DNA of 64,000 nt from VAZQ01 sp963821505 (GTDB taxonomy: Bacteria > Pseudomonadota > Alphaproteobacteria > Rhizobiales > Xanthobacteraceae). Positions within the stretch are counted from its first letter, which is position 1. Each line of letters opens with the position of its first letter. The notes beneath the pieces were generated by a model. That model was not told where the DNA came from. It saw nothing but the letters and a program-made list of their open reading frames with translations, and made no database searches. The stretch spans positions 1 to 64,000 of the forward strand of contig CAWGEH010000031.1 in NCBI GenBank assembly GCA_963821505.1, read 5' to 3'. Positions 46,962 through 56,526 of the stretch are shown one piece after another. A program made the position numbers and the translations under genes.

Positions 46962-49202
46962 ATGACCCAGCATATTGCAGCCGAGAGCTTGGCCGCGACC
47001 TCGTCCCGCCAAGCATTTTCGCGTCGTCAAGTCATGGTCGGTGCGGCAGGCCTCAGCTTCGCCGTCGCGCTCGGCGTCGGCCGTCGCGCGAATGCCGCGG
47101 TATTCGCGGGCGAACGGGCCGGCAAGGCTTTGAGCCCGTGGGTCAGCATCGCGACGGACGGCACGATCTCCATCATGTCGCCGGCGACCGAGATGGGGCA
47201 GGGATCGACCACGTCGCTGCCGCTGATCATCGCCGAGGAGCTCGACGCCGACTGGTCGAGAGTACAGGTGGTACCGGCGCCGCCGATCGAGGCGCTCTAC
47301 GGCAATCCGGGTTTCGCCGGTCAGATGTACACCGCCGGCTCCAACGCGGTGACGAGCTACTATCGGCCGCTGCGGCTGTTCGGCGCGCAGGTGCGCCGGG
47401 TCTTGCTCGAGAATGCCGCCAAGAAGCTCGGCGTATCCGTCGATGAACTGACGACCGAGCCGAGCCTGGTCGTGCACGCGAAGTCGGGCCGCAAGCTCGG
47501 CTACGGCGAGATCGCGGCGTTCGCCGACGTGCCGGCCAAGGCCCCGGAGATCAAGCCCGAGAGCCTCAAGAAACCGAGCGAGTTCCGGTTGATTTCCAAG
47601 GACGTCATGCGGGCGGAACTGCCGCACAAGGTCGACGGCAGCGCCAAGTACGCGATCGACGTACAGGTTCCCGGGATGATCTACGGCACGATCCTGCGCA
47701 CTCCGGTCGAGGGCGGAGGCCCGGACAAGATCGACGAATCCAAGGTCAAGAACATCGACGGCGTCCTGCGGATCGTCAGGCTTCCGTACGGCGTCGGCGT
47801 GCTGGCCGAAACCGCCTGGGCGGCGCTGTCCGCGCGCCGTGCGCTCGACGGTGCGGTCACCTGGACCCGCATCGGCATGGGCTGGGGTTTCGACAGCGAC
47901 GCCGGAATGGAAGCCTTTGCGGCCGCCGCGAGCAACCCGAAAGCACCGGCGACTTACTGGGACCGGCAGGGCAACGCGCTTGGCGAGATGAGCAAGGCCG
48001 CGACCGTGATCGAGGCGACGTATCGCTGCGACTACGCCTATCACGCGCAAATGGAGCCGCTCAACGCGATCGCTTCGGTTTCGCCCGCCGGCGATGCGGC
48101 GGAGCTCTGGTGTGGCACGCAGAGCCAGAGCCTGGCGGTCGAGGCGACCGCCAAGGTCCTCGGCATCCCGCGCGACAAGGTCAAGCTCAACTATTATCTG
48201 ATGGGCGGCGGCTTCGGCCGCCGCGGCCATCGCGATGAAGAATTCATCGTCGACGCGGTGCTGCTCGCGAAGGAAGCGGGTAAACCGGTGAAAGTGTTGT
48301 GGACGCGTGAGGATGACGTCCACAACGGCCGCTTCCGGCCGATCACCGCGCACCACGTGCGCGCCGGACTGGACGCCACGGGCAAGCTTTTCGCATGGCA
48401 CCACCGGGTCGCGGGCGATCGGGTTACGCCCTACATGGACCCGGTCCGCTTCCAGCAGGGGGGCGGCAAGGACAACATCCTCATGCGCGGTGTCGAGCTC
48501 AAGAGCTACGACATTCCGCACCAGGCCACCGAACAGCTCTACCGCGACACCGGGGTGCGGACGTCGCCGCTGCGCGGCATCGGCTTCACGGCCAACAAGT
48601 TCGTGACCGAGGCGTTCCTCGACGAGATCGCGCACAAACGCGGCATCGATCCGGTGGCGCTCCGGCTCGAGCTGCTCAAGGATACGCCGCGCGGCCGCAA
48701 GGTGGTGGAGCGGGTCGCGCAGATGGCCGACTGGGGCAAGGCGCGCGACGGCCGCGGTCTCGGCTTCGCCTTCATCGACTATTCAAACACGCTCACGGCC
48801 GGCATCGCCGAGGCATCCGTCGACCGCGGCAGCGGGGTGATCCGCGTCCACAATTTCTGGTGCACGATCGACTGCGGCCTCCCGGTTCAGCCGGACAACG
48901 TGGTGGCGCAGACCGAGAGCAGCATCGTCTATGGGCTGGGCATGTCGTTGACCGAGCGCATCACGATCAAAGACGGCGCCGTGGAGCAGTCGAACTTCTA
49001 CGATTACCGGGTGCCGCGCATGAACGAGGTGCCGCTGATGCATATCGAGATCATTCCAACCGACAACCATCCGACCGGCGTCGGTCAGATGGCCACGCCG
49101 CTGGTCGCGCCGGCGATCGCGGGCGCAATTGCTGCGCTCACCGGCGTGCGCCTGCGCCACACGCCGTTCACCCCCGAACGCGTCAAGAAGGCCCTCGCGT
49201 AG
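46962..49202 (+). CDS. Exported molybdopterin-binding large subunit, cassette 2, catalytic Glu replaced by Gln
   Basis: 746 residues with Tat signal AFSRRQVMVGAAGLSFAVAL. MGQGSTTSLPLIIAEELDAD, YHAQMEPLNAIA and YLMGGGFGRRGHRDEEF match the Mo-binding large-subunit family. In this family a Glu in GVGE near the C-terminus is the catalytic base; here the sequence reads GVGQMATPLVAP with Gln709 (codon CAG). The rest is well conserved, so the protein may be catalytically altered rather than decaying. Confidence 0.88.
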   Translation: MTQHIAAESLAATSSRQAFSRRQVMVGAAGLSFAVALGVGRRANAAVFAGERAGKALSPWVSIATDGTISIMSPATEMGQGSTTSLPLIIAEELDADWSRVQVVPAPPIEALYGNPGFAGQMYTAGSNAVTSYYRPLRLFGAQVRRVLLENAAKKLGVSVDELTTEPSLVVHAKSGRKLGYGEIAAFADVPAKAPEIKPESLKKPSEFRLISKDVMRAELPHKVDGSAKYAIDVQVPGMIYGTILRTPVEGGGPDKIDESKVKNIDGVLRIVRLPYGVGVLAETAWAALSARRALDGAVTWTRIGMGWGFDSDAGMEAFAAAASNPKAPATYWDRQGNALGEMSKAATVIEATYRCDYAYHAQMEPLNAIASVSPAGDAAELWCGTQSQSLAVEATAKVLGIPRDKVKLNYYLMGGGFGRRGHRDEEFIVDAVLLAKEAGKPVKVLWTREDDVHNGRFRPITAHHVRAGLDATGKLFAWHHRVAGDRVTPYMDPVRFQQGGGKDNILMRGVELKSYDIPHQATEQLYRDTGVRTSPLRGIGFTANKFVTEAFLDEIAHKRGIDPVALRLELLKDTPRGRKVVERVAQMADWGKARDGRGLGFAFIDYSNTLTAGIAEASVDRGSGVIRVHNFWCTIDCGLPVQPDNVVAQTESSIVYGLGMSLTERITIKDGAVEQSNFYDYRVPRMNEVPLMHIEIIPTDNHPTGVGQMATPLVAPAIAGAIAALTGVRLRHTPFTPERVKKALA

Positions 49203-49227
49203 AGACAGAACGATCAGGAGCGACACG

Positions 49228-50697
49228 ATGCAAGGAAGCACCTTGGTCCGGGGCAGGCGTGGCGCGGCGGCGAGCGCGGCGCTCGCGGCGATGGCATTGA
49301 TGACCACGGCCGCGCTCGCGCAGGCGCCGAAGCTCGGCGATCCGCCGGAAGCCAGGAATATGCGGCTCGTCGGCTACAGCGATCTGCAAGCCCGCAGCGC
49401 CTACCAGCCGACCGTCCATCATCAAGGCAGCCGCTATATCGCCTATATCGGGCATCACGGCGGAACCCCCGACGTGCCCAAGCCGGTCAACCGCCTCACC
49501 GGACAACCCGAATACAACGGCACCTCGATCGTCGACGTGACCGATCCGGCGCAGCCCAAATATCTCGCGCACATTCCGGGCCTCGAAGGCAATTACGAGG
49601 CGGGCGGCGCGCAGATGGTGCGCGTCTGCGACGGCAAGACGCTGCCCAAGGGCGATGCGAGCAAGACCTACTTGCTGCGCGTCTTCGGCGGCCAGGCCCA
49701 TGAAATCTGGGACGTCAGCGATCCGGCCAACCCGGCGCTGCTCACGCGCGTGGTCGACGGCCTCAAGGACACCCACAAGAGCTGGTGGGAGTGCGATACC
49801 GGGATCGCTTACCTCGTCTCCGGCGTGCCGGGCTGGCGCGCACGCCGCATGACCTCGATCTACGATCTCAGCGATCCCACCAAGCCGGTCAAGATCCGCG
49901 ATTTCGGACTGGTCGGGCAGGAGCCCGGATCGAGCGGCGCGGTGCCGGCCGACCTGCACGGGCCGATCTCGACCGGCCCGCAGGGCAACCGGGTCTATTT
50001 CGGATACGGCACCAACAAGGGCGGCGTCCTGCAGATCGTCGACCGCGAGAAGCTCTTGAACGGCCCCAAGGAGCCGACCCCCGAGAACCTGCGCTATCCC
50101 GTGGTCGGGGAGCTCGACATGCTGCCGTTCAACGGCGCGCACACCGTGTTTCCGATGCCGAAAATGACGGTGGCCGAGTTTGCCCACGACAAGGACGGCA
50201 AGGTCCGCGATTTCGTCATGATCGTCGACGAGCAGATTCTCAACGAGTGCCAGGAAGCGCGCCAGATGGCCTTCTTCGTCGACGTCACGATCGAATCGAA
50301 GCCGATGGTGGTGTCGAACTTCTCGGTGCCGGAGGCGAGCGGGAACTTCTGCGGGCGCGGCGGCCGCTTCGGCACGCACTCCTCGAACGAGAGCATGGCG
50401 CCGGTGTTCTACAAGAAGGTCGCCTTCATCACCTATTTCAATGCCGGAGTGCGCGCGGTCGACGTGCGCAACCCATACCAGCCGAAGGAGATCGGCTATT
50501 TCATCCCGTCGATCACCGAGGCAACCGACAAGCGCTGCATCAAGGTCGATGGGCAGGACCGCTGCAAGATCGCGATCCAGAGCAACAACGTGGAAACCGA
50601 TGACCGCGGCTACATCTACGTGGTCGACCGCGCCAATACCGGAATGCACATTCTGGAATTGACCGGCGAGGCGCGGGCGGTCGCGGGGCTGCGGTAG
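49228..50697 (+). CDS. Exported LVIVD-repeat beta-propeller protein
   Basis: 489 residues from ATG 49228, with CAGGAG upstream. Signal peptide at about 1-32 (ALAAMALMTTAALAQ). Repeated propeller blades: TSIVDVTDPAQPKYLAHI, HEIWDVSDPANPALLTRV, TSIYDLSDPTKPVKIRDF, VRAVDVRNPYQPKEIGYF, typical LVIVD repeats. Two conserved Cys late (RCIKVDGQDRC). It follows the Mo enzyme by 25 bp on the same strand and is probably co-transcribed; such proteins may help bind or present substrates, which is inference. Confidence 0.82.
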   Translation: MQGSTLVRGRRGAAASAALAAMALMTTAALAQAPKLGDPPEARNMRLVGYSDLQARSAYQPTVHHQGSRYIAYIGHHGGTPDVPKPVNRLTGQPEYNGTSIVDVTDPAQPKYLAHIPGLEGNYEAGGAQMVRVCDGKTLPKGDASKTYLLRVFGGQAHEIWDVSDPANPALLTRVVDGLKDTHKSWWECDTGIAYLVSGVPGWRARRMTSIYDLSDPTKPVKIRDFGLVGQEPGSSGAVPADLHGPISTGPQGNRVYFGYGTNKGGVLQIVDREKLLNGPKEPTPENLRYPVVGELDMLPFNGAHTVFPMPKMTVAEFAHDKDGKVRDFVMIVDEQILNECQEARQMAFFVDVTIESKPMVVSNFSVPEASGNFCGRGGRFGTHSSNESMAPVFYKKVAFITYFNAGVRAVDVRNPYQPKEIGYFIPSITEATDKRCIKVDGQDRCKIAIQSNNVETDDRGYIYVVDRANTGMHILELTGEARAVAGLR

Positions 50698-50865
50698 GTC
50701 GCTGTCGCGCCTTTGATCCTATCTGCGCAAGTGGAAGCTGCACGGGCTGAAACCGAAAGGCTCCCGCGCAGGCGTAACCGATGTGTGTGAACCGCAGGAA
50801 CCAGCCTGCGGGTCCGATCGATCCGAATATGGAAGCCGCGAACATCCCTTGCGGGTGATGGTCGC

Positions 50866-53583
50866 TCAGGTGCCGACCGCCCGCGGGGTGGTCTCGAGTT
50901 GCTGCCGCAAGCCCCCGTGAACCGCGCCGTAGTGGATGCGATCGATGAGCCCGTCGTGGCGGACCGAGACGATCGCCGGCCAGCAATTGATGCCGTAGCG
51001 GCGCGCAATCTCCCGGTTGGGATCGGCCACGAGCGGCAAGCGCAGATGGTGCGCGCGGGCAACCTGCTCGATCGATCGGGTGTCTTCACCGTCGCCGATC
51101 GCCAAAATCGCCGGCCCCTGTTCACCGGCCCGATCGTGCATCGTGCCGAGACGAACCAGTTCGTTGATGCAGGGCATCGACCAGGACTTCCAGAACAGCA
51201 GCAGGCAGCGCTTTCCGCCGCCCAGGCGACGCGCATGTGGCCGCGCATGGTCGGGCGGCAGTTCGGGGGCCATCGCGCCGATTCGCACGGCGGCCCTCGG
51301 CGGCCGCGACCTGCGGCGTGTGGCGGCGGTCACATGTTCATTGAGCGCGGCGGCGAGCGCCGCCGTATCCGGCTGGCCGCGATGGTTCCACGCGACCTCG
51401 CCCCCGGCGCTCATCAGATAGGTTGCCGGGGCGCCGGCGACGCCGAATGCGCCGCTCCAGCTGGCGTCGTAGTCCTCGGTGATGGCGAGCGGGACCTCGA
51501 GGTCGGGGGCGAATGCGCCGAGGCTCCTCTCGACGACCGAGCGCGTTTGCGCAAAAGACCCCCGCGGCATCACGACGATCACCGGGACCGCGGCTTGCGC
51601 GTGCTTGCTGCGGCGCAACGCCTCGCTCAGCGCCGGTAACGGCGGCGCGCTGCCGTCGGCGAAGTGAATGAGCGCGCTGCTGCGCACCGCGGCCGCTGGC
51701 GCGACCTCCGCCCTGACATTGAGATGCGCGACAATGGCGCCGTCGAGGGCGGCCTCCCCGGGGTCAGGCCCCCAGATCGGCACCGCCAGCACCTTGGCCC
51801 ACCACGCCGGCAGGATGAAGAGCCATTCCGGGACCCCGACCGCACAGCAAGTGCCTCCCGAGACGTCGGCGATTCCGGAGATGGAACCGGTCTGCGTGCC
51901 TTCGATCGACAGACACATCCGGTACAACTTCCAAGGCGGCGGCTGAACCTCCCAAGGCTTCTGCCCCGGTTTCGCGCTCCAGCGAAGGATGAATTCATGG
52001 GGCTCTTTCACCTCATGCACGATCCCCGCCCACGGCAGCGGATTTGCCGGGTTCGGGGTCACCCAGTTCCAGACAAACCTGTCGATGGTGCCGGCCGGTA
52101 TCCAGCTGTTGAAAGCATCCAACCCGGTGCCATCGGGCGTCGGGGCGAAATCCATCGCCACTGCCGGCCGGGATGACGCCGTCACGCTGCCGTGCAAGAT
52201 GATGCAATCGAACGCGATCTCGACGCGGGTGTAACGAGCGCTCGCCCCCGCATCGAACGGCGCGAGCGCGCCGCTGAGGGAGGGGAGCGCACTCTGCGCC
52301 TGCTTGATCGCGTTGTTCGCTCCGTCCAGCGCCGGGCCGAGATACTTCGGAATCTCGGAATTGGCGTAATCGGCAGCCTCCTGCGGCAGGTTGCCCGCAA
52401 GCGCCGGCCCGCCGATGGCGTGAAGCGAGATCGCCTGTTTGCCGATGTCGAGGCTCAGCCCGAAGTATTGCGTGATCGTGAAATTGTAGTCCTCATCGGA
52501 CCCGACCGCTTTCCAGAGGTGGCCGGCTCCGGTAACGACCAGCTTGAGTTCGTCGGGGAGCCATTCCAGCGTCACGTTCGACACCCAGGCGCTGAAGCTC
52601 GCCCAGGTGATCCCAAATACGGCGTCGGTGAGGTCGTAGCCGACCCGCAACTGCTCGATCTGCGCCAGCACCGGCTGCAGCATGGTGCCGATGTAGTCCT
52701 TGCCGATGGCGATGGCGAAATCGTCGGTCGGCGCAAGGAAAAGCTCGCCGACGCTGATGACGGAGGGCGGGAATATCACCGAGGACAATTTCACCGGCAA
52801 CGCGATCGCCGAGTGGGTACCGACTATGCTGGTGAATTCCCGGAACGGGAATTTATCCGGCAGCTTGACGCTGCTGGGGCCGAACTTACTGTCCACGAAC
52901 CGCTGCACCTCGCGGGCGATCCGTTTTGCCTCGGATGCGGTCAGCGATGTTCCTTGGGCTGGCGTGAACGCGACGCCGGCGGCGGCGGGCTTTACCTCGA
53001 GCGCCGGCTTGCCGTCGGCTCCGGAGGCATTGTACGTGGGCAGGAAGGTCGCCAGGACTTCGCCGTGAATGGGCTTGGGCAATTCATTGGTACCGGGGTC
53101 GGGATAGTAGGCGGCGCGGATCTGCGCGCGCACGGAGAGCTTGGTGCTCGAGCCGGGGGTCAGCGCCAGGGTCGGGGTGCCGAGTTGTATGCGCGCGAGG
53201 CCGCGGACGACCGAGACGCTTGCGAGATTCTCGATCGCGCCGACCAGCGGGCCCGTCGCCGCCGAGGGATCGGCGATGTCGGCCAGCTTCCTGCGCGTCG
53301 TCTTGGCGACGGCGACCTGGTCCTGCAGCTCGGCGAGCACATCGTCCGAGAGCGAGCCGATGTCGACCTTGCCGTGGCCGAAATACTCCTCGAGCATGGC
53401 CTCGGCCAATTCGAACTGCACGATCTTCGGTCGGTCGCCGACGCGCGCCGTCAGGCTGTAGGGAAATTGGGGCGATGCCGCTTCCGACGCACTCTGCTGA
53501 TGCGCCGTCGCGAGGATACGGTCGATGGCTCCGACTGCGATCTCGACCACGACGTCGTAGTCGCCTGTCAGCGGGTTGGCCAT
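50866..53583 (-). CDS. Large protein with two C-terminal degenerate thioredoxin folds
   Basis: 905 residues from ATG 53583 with a strong GGGAGGATCAC site. No signal peptide. The first 600 residues have no motif I recognise (MANPLTGDYDVVVEIAVGAI...). From about 640 a TlpA-like fold with no Cys (PALSEALRRS...YDASWSGAFGVAGAPATYLM) is followed by a second (LLLFWKSWSMPCINELV, about 795-810) in which CxxC is SMPC: Ser800, Cys803, so at most one thiol; GINCWPAIV carries a Cys before the cis-Pro. The first half may bind ligands or envelope components. Its stop has no adjacent partner; upstream is a 178-residue gene on the same strand with a 38-bp gap. Confidence 0.75.
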   Translation of the reverse strand: MANPLTGDYDVVVEIAVGAIDRILATAHQQSASEAASPQFPYSLTARVGDRPKIVQFELAEAMLEEYFGHGKVDIGSLSDDVLAELQDQVAVAKTTRRKLADIADPSAATGPLVGAIENLASVSVVRGLARIQLGTPTLALTPGSSTKLSVRAQIRAAYYPDPGTNELPKPIHGEVLATFLPTYNASGADGKPALEVKPAAAGVAFTPAQGTSLTASEAKRIAREVQRFVDSKFGPSSVKLPDKFPFREFTSIVGTHSAIALPVKLSSVIFPPSVISVGELFLAPTDDFAIAIGKDYIGTMLQPVLAQIEQLRVGYDLTDAVFGITWASFSAWVSNVTLEWLPDELKLVVTGAGHLWKAVGSDEDYNFTITQYFGLSLDIGKQAISLHAIGGPALAGNLPQEAADYANSEIPKYLGPALDGANNAIKQAQSALPSLSGALAPFDAGASARYTRVEIAFDCIILHGSVTASSRPAVAMDFAPTPDGTGLDAFNSWIPAGTIDRFVWNWVTPNPANPLPWAGIVHEVKEPHEFILRWSAKPGQKPWEVQPPPWKLYRMCLSIEGTQTGSISGIADVSGGTCCAVGVPEWLFILPAWWAKVLAVPIWGPDPGEAALDGAIVAHLNVRAEVAPAAAVRSSALIHFADGSAPPLPALSEALRRSKHAQAAVPVIVVMPRGSFAQTRSVVERSLGAFAPDLEVPLAITEDYDASWSGAFGVAGAPATYLMSAGGEVAWNHRGQPDTAALAAALNEHVTAATRRRSRPPRAAVRIGAMAPELPPDHARPHARRLGGGKRCLLLFWKSWSMPCINELVRLGTMHDRAGEQGPAILAIGDGEDTRSIEQVARAHHLRLPLVADPNREIARRYGINCWPAIVSVRHDGLIDRIHYGAVHGGLRQQLETTPRAVGT

Positions 53584-53621
53584 GTGATCCTCCCTGGCAG
53601 CGCCGGCCGCAGCGCGCGTCG

Positions 53622-54158
53622 TCACTCCACCGAGTAGTCCGCCGGATCGAGGCCGCTGCCGGTGACCACGAGTTGGAAATCGTTGAAGCTGTAGTGGAAT
53701 TGGTCGCTGTACGTGTTGAGGTGGGTGGGTGCGGGAACGGCTGTTTCACTCGCCTGCCCGACGACGAGAATCCGGCAGTCGCAATCGGCGGTGAAATCGG
53801 TGCCGATCTGGCCGCTGTACTGGAACTCAAACGCATGATTGAGCGTCAAGAAATTGAGAACGTCTCCCTTGGGGTTGATTTGCGGATGGACATGGTCGTC
53901 GACGGCAACGAGTGGCCCCTGCGTTTCCGAGACCGAGCTGCCGAATGACGAGCTGCCGTTGGCGCCGACCTTCATCGTCACCGTGATGCGAACGAGCTTG
54001 AGGTTGAGGTCGGGTGGATAGATGAAGGAGGGGCCGGTGTCCTCGGCACTTCCCGACCTGTCGAGAACACAGCCGACGAACCCGAAAATGAGAATGATCG
54101 GGAGCAGCGCGAGCGGCACCAGCGCTATGGACCAGTCCATTGCCATCGCCGCTTCCAC
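53622..54158 (-). CDS. Membrane-anchored hypothetical protein paired with the thioredoxin-fold fusion
   Basis: 178 residues from ATG 54158 (ATG 54146 or 54140 also possible). One hydrophobic helix (ALVPLALLPIILIFGFVGCVL) with a Cys at its end, then a beta-rich soluble part with ITVTMKVGANGSSSFGSSVS, FTADCDCRILVVG and DQFHYSFNDFQLVV. No family recognised. It is 38 bp upstream of the 905-residue gene, with which it probably forms a two-gene operon. Confidence 0.65.
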   Translation of the reverse strand: MEAAMAMDWSIALVPLALLPIILIFGFVGCVLDRSGSAEDTGPSFIYPPDLNLKLVRITVTMKVGANGSSSFGSSVSETQGPLVAVDDHVHPQINPKGDVLNFLTLNHAFEFQYSGQIGTDFTADCDCRILVVGQASETAVPAPTHLNTYSDQFHYSFNDFQLVVTGSGLDPADYSVE

Positions 54159-54379
54159 GGTCGGATGGGACAGGCCGAAATCCGGCGGATTTTACGCAGG
54201 GGAAAGACGCATTGTACTTTTACCGGCTACTACTTTTTCACGAACCTCGGCACGAGGCAAATCACGCTTCCCGCCCGCGCCATGTTTTCTTGCGTTCGCG
54301 CAAAGTCCATCGCGGTCTCGCGCGTGGCCTCATCGCCGACAGCTTCGATCCGAGAGGGCCTCGGCGCCGGGCCAACCGC

Positions 54380-55570
54380 TCACATCCCGCCATAAAGCCA
54401 GGAAATGCCCTCGTAGGACGCCTCCGGCGTGCGCGGGCCGAGCAGTTGATTGCGCAGCTCCGCCGCGGGCCCGCGCGCATGGTAGAAATCGCCATAGACG
54501 CGCGCCATGATTTGCACGCGCGCGGTGCGCAGGTAGCGCTGCTGCACGTAGGCCCGCAGAGCCGAGGGCAGGTCGTCGGGACTTTGGGCAACCTTGTCCG
54601 CGAGCCAGACCGCGTCCTCGGTGGCCATGCAGGCGCCCTGCGCGAGATATTGCAGCATCGGGTGAGCGGCGTCGCCGAGAAGCGCGACCCGTCCCTTCGC
54701 CCACTCCTTCACCGGCTCGCGGTCGCACAGCACCCACATGCGCCAAGTCTCGATGCGCTCGAGCATGCGCAGGACCTCCGGGCGCTGGCCGTTGAAATGC
54801 GCCCAGAGCTCGCCGGCCTCGGCTTCCGCATTCCAGCCCTCGACGTAACGCTTGGAATGGAACACGGCGACCAAGTTGTAGATCTCGGCGCGGCGCAGCG
54901 GATAGTGGACGAGGTGGGTGCGGGGCCCCGCCCATAGGATGACGTCGGGGCTCCAGAGATCCGCGGGCACCTCTTCGCGCTTGAGCACCGCGCGATAGGC
55001 GATGTGGCCCGACACCAGCGGCTTGCCGTCGCCGACGACCTTGTCGCGTACTTTCGACCACATGCCGTCGCAGCCGATCAGCGCGCGGCCGCGGACGCGC
55101 TCGCCCGACTGCAGGATCACATCGACGCCGCTCTCGTCCTGCTCGAAGTCCTCCACCGTGCGATTGGTTTCGAGGGTGATGAGATTGTTGCTCTTGCAAG
55201 CATTGATGAACACGGAATGCAGGTCGTGCCGATGGGTGACGGCATAGGGCTGCTTGAACTTCGCCATGAAACGCGGGTCATCGAGCGGGATGCGGGTGAC
55301 GCGTTCGCCCGACAGCGCGCAGCGCATTTCCATCGCCGGCGGGCGGTGCGCATCCGCGAGCACCGCGTCCTTGAGGTCGAGGCGCTCGAGCGCGCGGAAA
55401 ATGTTGGGGCCGAGCTGGATGCCGGCACCGATCTCGCGGAATTCGGGTGCCTGTTCCAGCACCCGCACCGCGAAGCCCTTGCGGGCGAGGGCGTGCGCCG
55501 CCGCCAGGCCGCCGATGCCGCCGCCTGCGACCAGGATCGGCAGCGCCTGACCGTTGGTCTTCGCCATCAT
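54380..55570 (-). CDS. FAD-dependent aromatic monooxygenase (3-hydroxybenzoate 6-hydroxylase type)
   Basis: 396 residues from ATG 55570. FAD motif LVAGGGIGGLAAAHALARKG, DG motif LIGCDGMWSKVRDKV, and GRVALLGDAAHPMLQYLAQG. Group A flavoprotein hydroxylase; the closest patterns are 3-hydroxybenzoate 6-hydroxylase and salicylate or 6-hydroxynicotinate monooxygenases. It uses NAD(P)H and O2 to hydroxylate an aromatic ring. No ring-cleavage gene (gentisate dioxygenase) is nearby. Confidence 0.85.
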   Translation of the reverse strand: MMAKTNGQALPILVAGGGIGGLAAAHALARKGFAVRVLEQAPEFREIGAGIQLGPNIFRALERLDLKDAVLADAHRPPAMEMRCALSGERVTRIPLDDPRFMAKFKQPYAVTHRHDLHSVFINACKSNNLITLETNRTVEDFEQDESGVDVILQSGERVRGRALIGCDGMWSKVRDKVVGDGKPLVSGHIAYRAVLKREEVPADLWSPDVILWAGPRTHLVHYPLRRAEIYNLVAVFHSKRYVEGWNAEAEAGELWAHFNGQRPEVLRMLERIETWRMWVLCDREPVKEWAKGRVALLGDAAHPMLQYLAQGACMATEDAVWLADKVAQSPDDLPSALRAYVQQRYLRTARVQIMARVYGDFYHARGPAAELRNQLLGPRTPEASYEGISWLYGGM

Positions 55571-55751
55571 GACTCCACGGACGCCACAAGGTCCCCTCGA
55601 TGCCGGTAGTTTTATCCCGTTCCGCGACAGCTTCAATCCGCTCCGGCGAAAGGACGATCCGGGTGCATGCTCCTGTCTTGGGCGCCGGCGCCGATCCACG
55701 CGGGCCGGGCCGACTTCGTCGGCGCCGTCGGGCGTCGAGCATGAAACGAAA

Positions 55752-55773
55752 AGGGCCGCCCGGGGGCGGCCCT
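55752..55773 (-). terminator. Rho-independent terminator of the BA14K-family gene
   Basis: AGGGCCGCC / GGCGGCCCT, a perfect 9-bp stem with a 4-base loop, followed on the minus strand by CTTTTCGTTTC. It lies about 20 bp downstream of the BA14K-like gene stop. Confidence 0.8.
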
Positions 55774-55793
55774 GTCGCGTCGATGCGAGCGGA

Positions 55794-56228
55794 TCAGGGG
55801 CAAGGATGCCGAAAGCCGTCGTAACCGAGATAGGTTCCGCTGGACGGATCGTAGGATTTGAACCGCTGCATGCAGTAGGCGACCGCGTCGCCAGCGACAG
55901 GCGCGCCGTAAACGGCTGCCGGCGGCCCGTAGTAGACGGGACCGGGCGGCGGTGCGTAATAGGGGGCGGGATAGTAGGGCCCGTAGGCATAGGGGGCCGC
56001 GAGAGCCCCGCCGATGATCGCGCCGGCGACAAAGCCCGCACCCACGCCGCCCCAGCCGCCTCCGCGGCCCCAGCCGCGGCGCCATTGCACGGTGTCGACG
56101 CTGGCCGGCGCTGCGTTCTTGATGGCGAGAGCATCGGCTACCGGCGTCGCCGACGCAACGGTTGCCAGCGACGAAATGCCCGCAGCAACCACGATCGTCG
56201 CGACGAATTTGCTTACCTTGTCAGCCAT
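55794..56228 (-). CDS. BA14K-family exported protein
   Basis: 144 residues from ATG 56228. Signal peptide at about 1-28 (KFVATIVVAAGISSLATVAS). A Gly/Trp-rich hydrophobic segment (WGRGGGWGGVGAGFVAGAII), a Pro/Tyr-rich stretch (YGPYYPAPYYAPPPGP), and the C-terminal BA14K signature AVAYCMQRFKSYDPSSGTYL with the final HPC. Cell-envelope lectin-like proteins of Brucella and relatives belong here. Role in the envelope unknown. Confidence 0.85.
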   Translation of the reverse strand: MADKVSKFVATIVVAAGISSLATVASATPVADALAIKNAAPASVDTVQWRRGWGRGGGWGGVGAGFVAGAIIGGALAAPYAYGPYYPAPYYAPPPGPVYYGPPAAVYGAPVAGDAVAYCMQRFKSYDPSSGTYLGYDGFRHPCP

Positions 56229-56301
56229 CTTGCTTCCTCCATCGGGGGCGCCGCGTTGCGGCAAACGATATTATGAAGCGGTCGATGTGGCGGGATTTGG
56301 A

Positions 56302-56377
56302 TGGTGAGCCCGCTGGGACTCGAACCCAGGACCCCGTGATTAAAAGTCACGTGCTCTACCAGCTGAGCTACGGGCTC
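56302..56377 (-). tRNA. tRNA-Lys (anticodon TTT) with encoded CCA
   Basis: 76 bases with all arms: acceptor GAGCCCG pairs with CGGGCTC, D arm GCTC-AGCTGGTA-GAGC, anticodon arm CGTGA-CTTTTAA-TCACG (anticodon TTT), T arm CTGGG-TTCGAGT-CCCAG, discriminator A and CCA in the DNA. It lies 74 bp upstream of the BA14K-like gene start and 149 bp from the M20 gene start. I saw no attachment-site duplication or integrase beside it. Confidence 0.97.
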
Positions 56378-56526
56378 GGTCCGCGCGTGTGTACGGGCGG
56401 CCCCGTGCGGGGTCAATAGGTCGGCGGCATTGCCGCGGCTTTGCCCTGTCCAAGGCGCTCCGATCGACCTATGTTCGAGGCGAGCGCGGGACTTCGGCCG
56501 ACCCGCCGTGCGAGGAACAAAACCCG

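Noticed and set aside
56302..56377. The tRNA-Lys gene as an integration site of a mobile island
   Set aside because: No duplicated tRNA end, integrase or phage gene within the flanking sequence.
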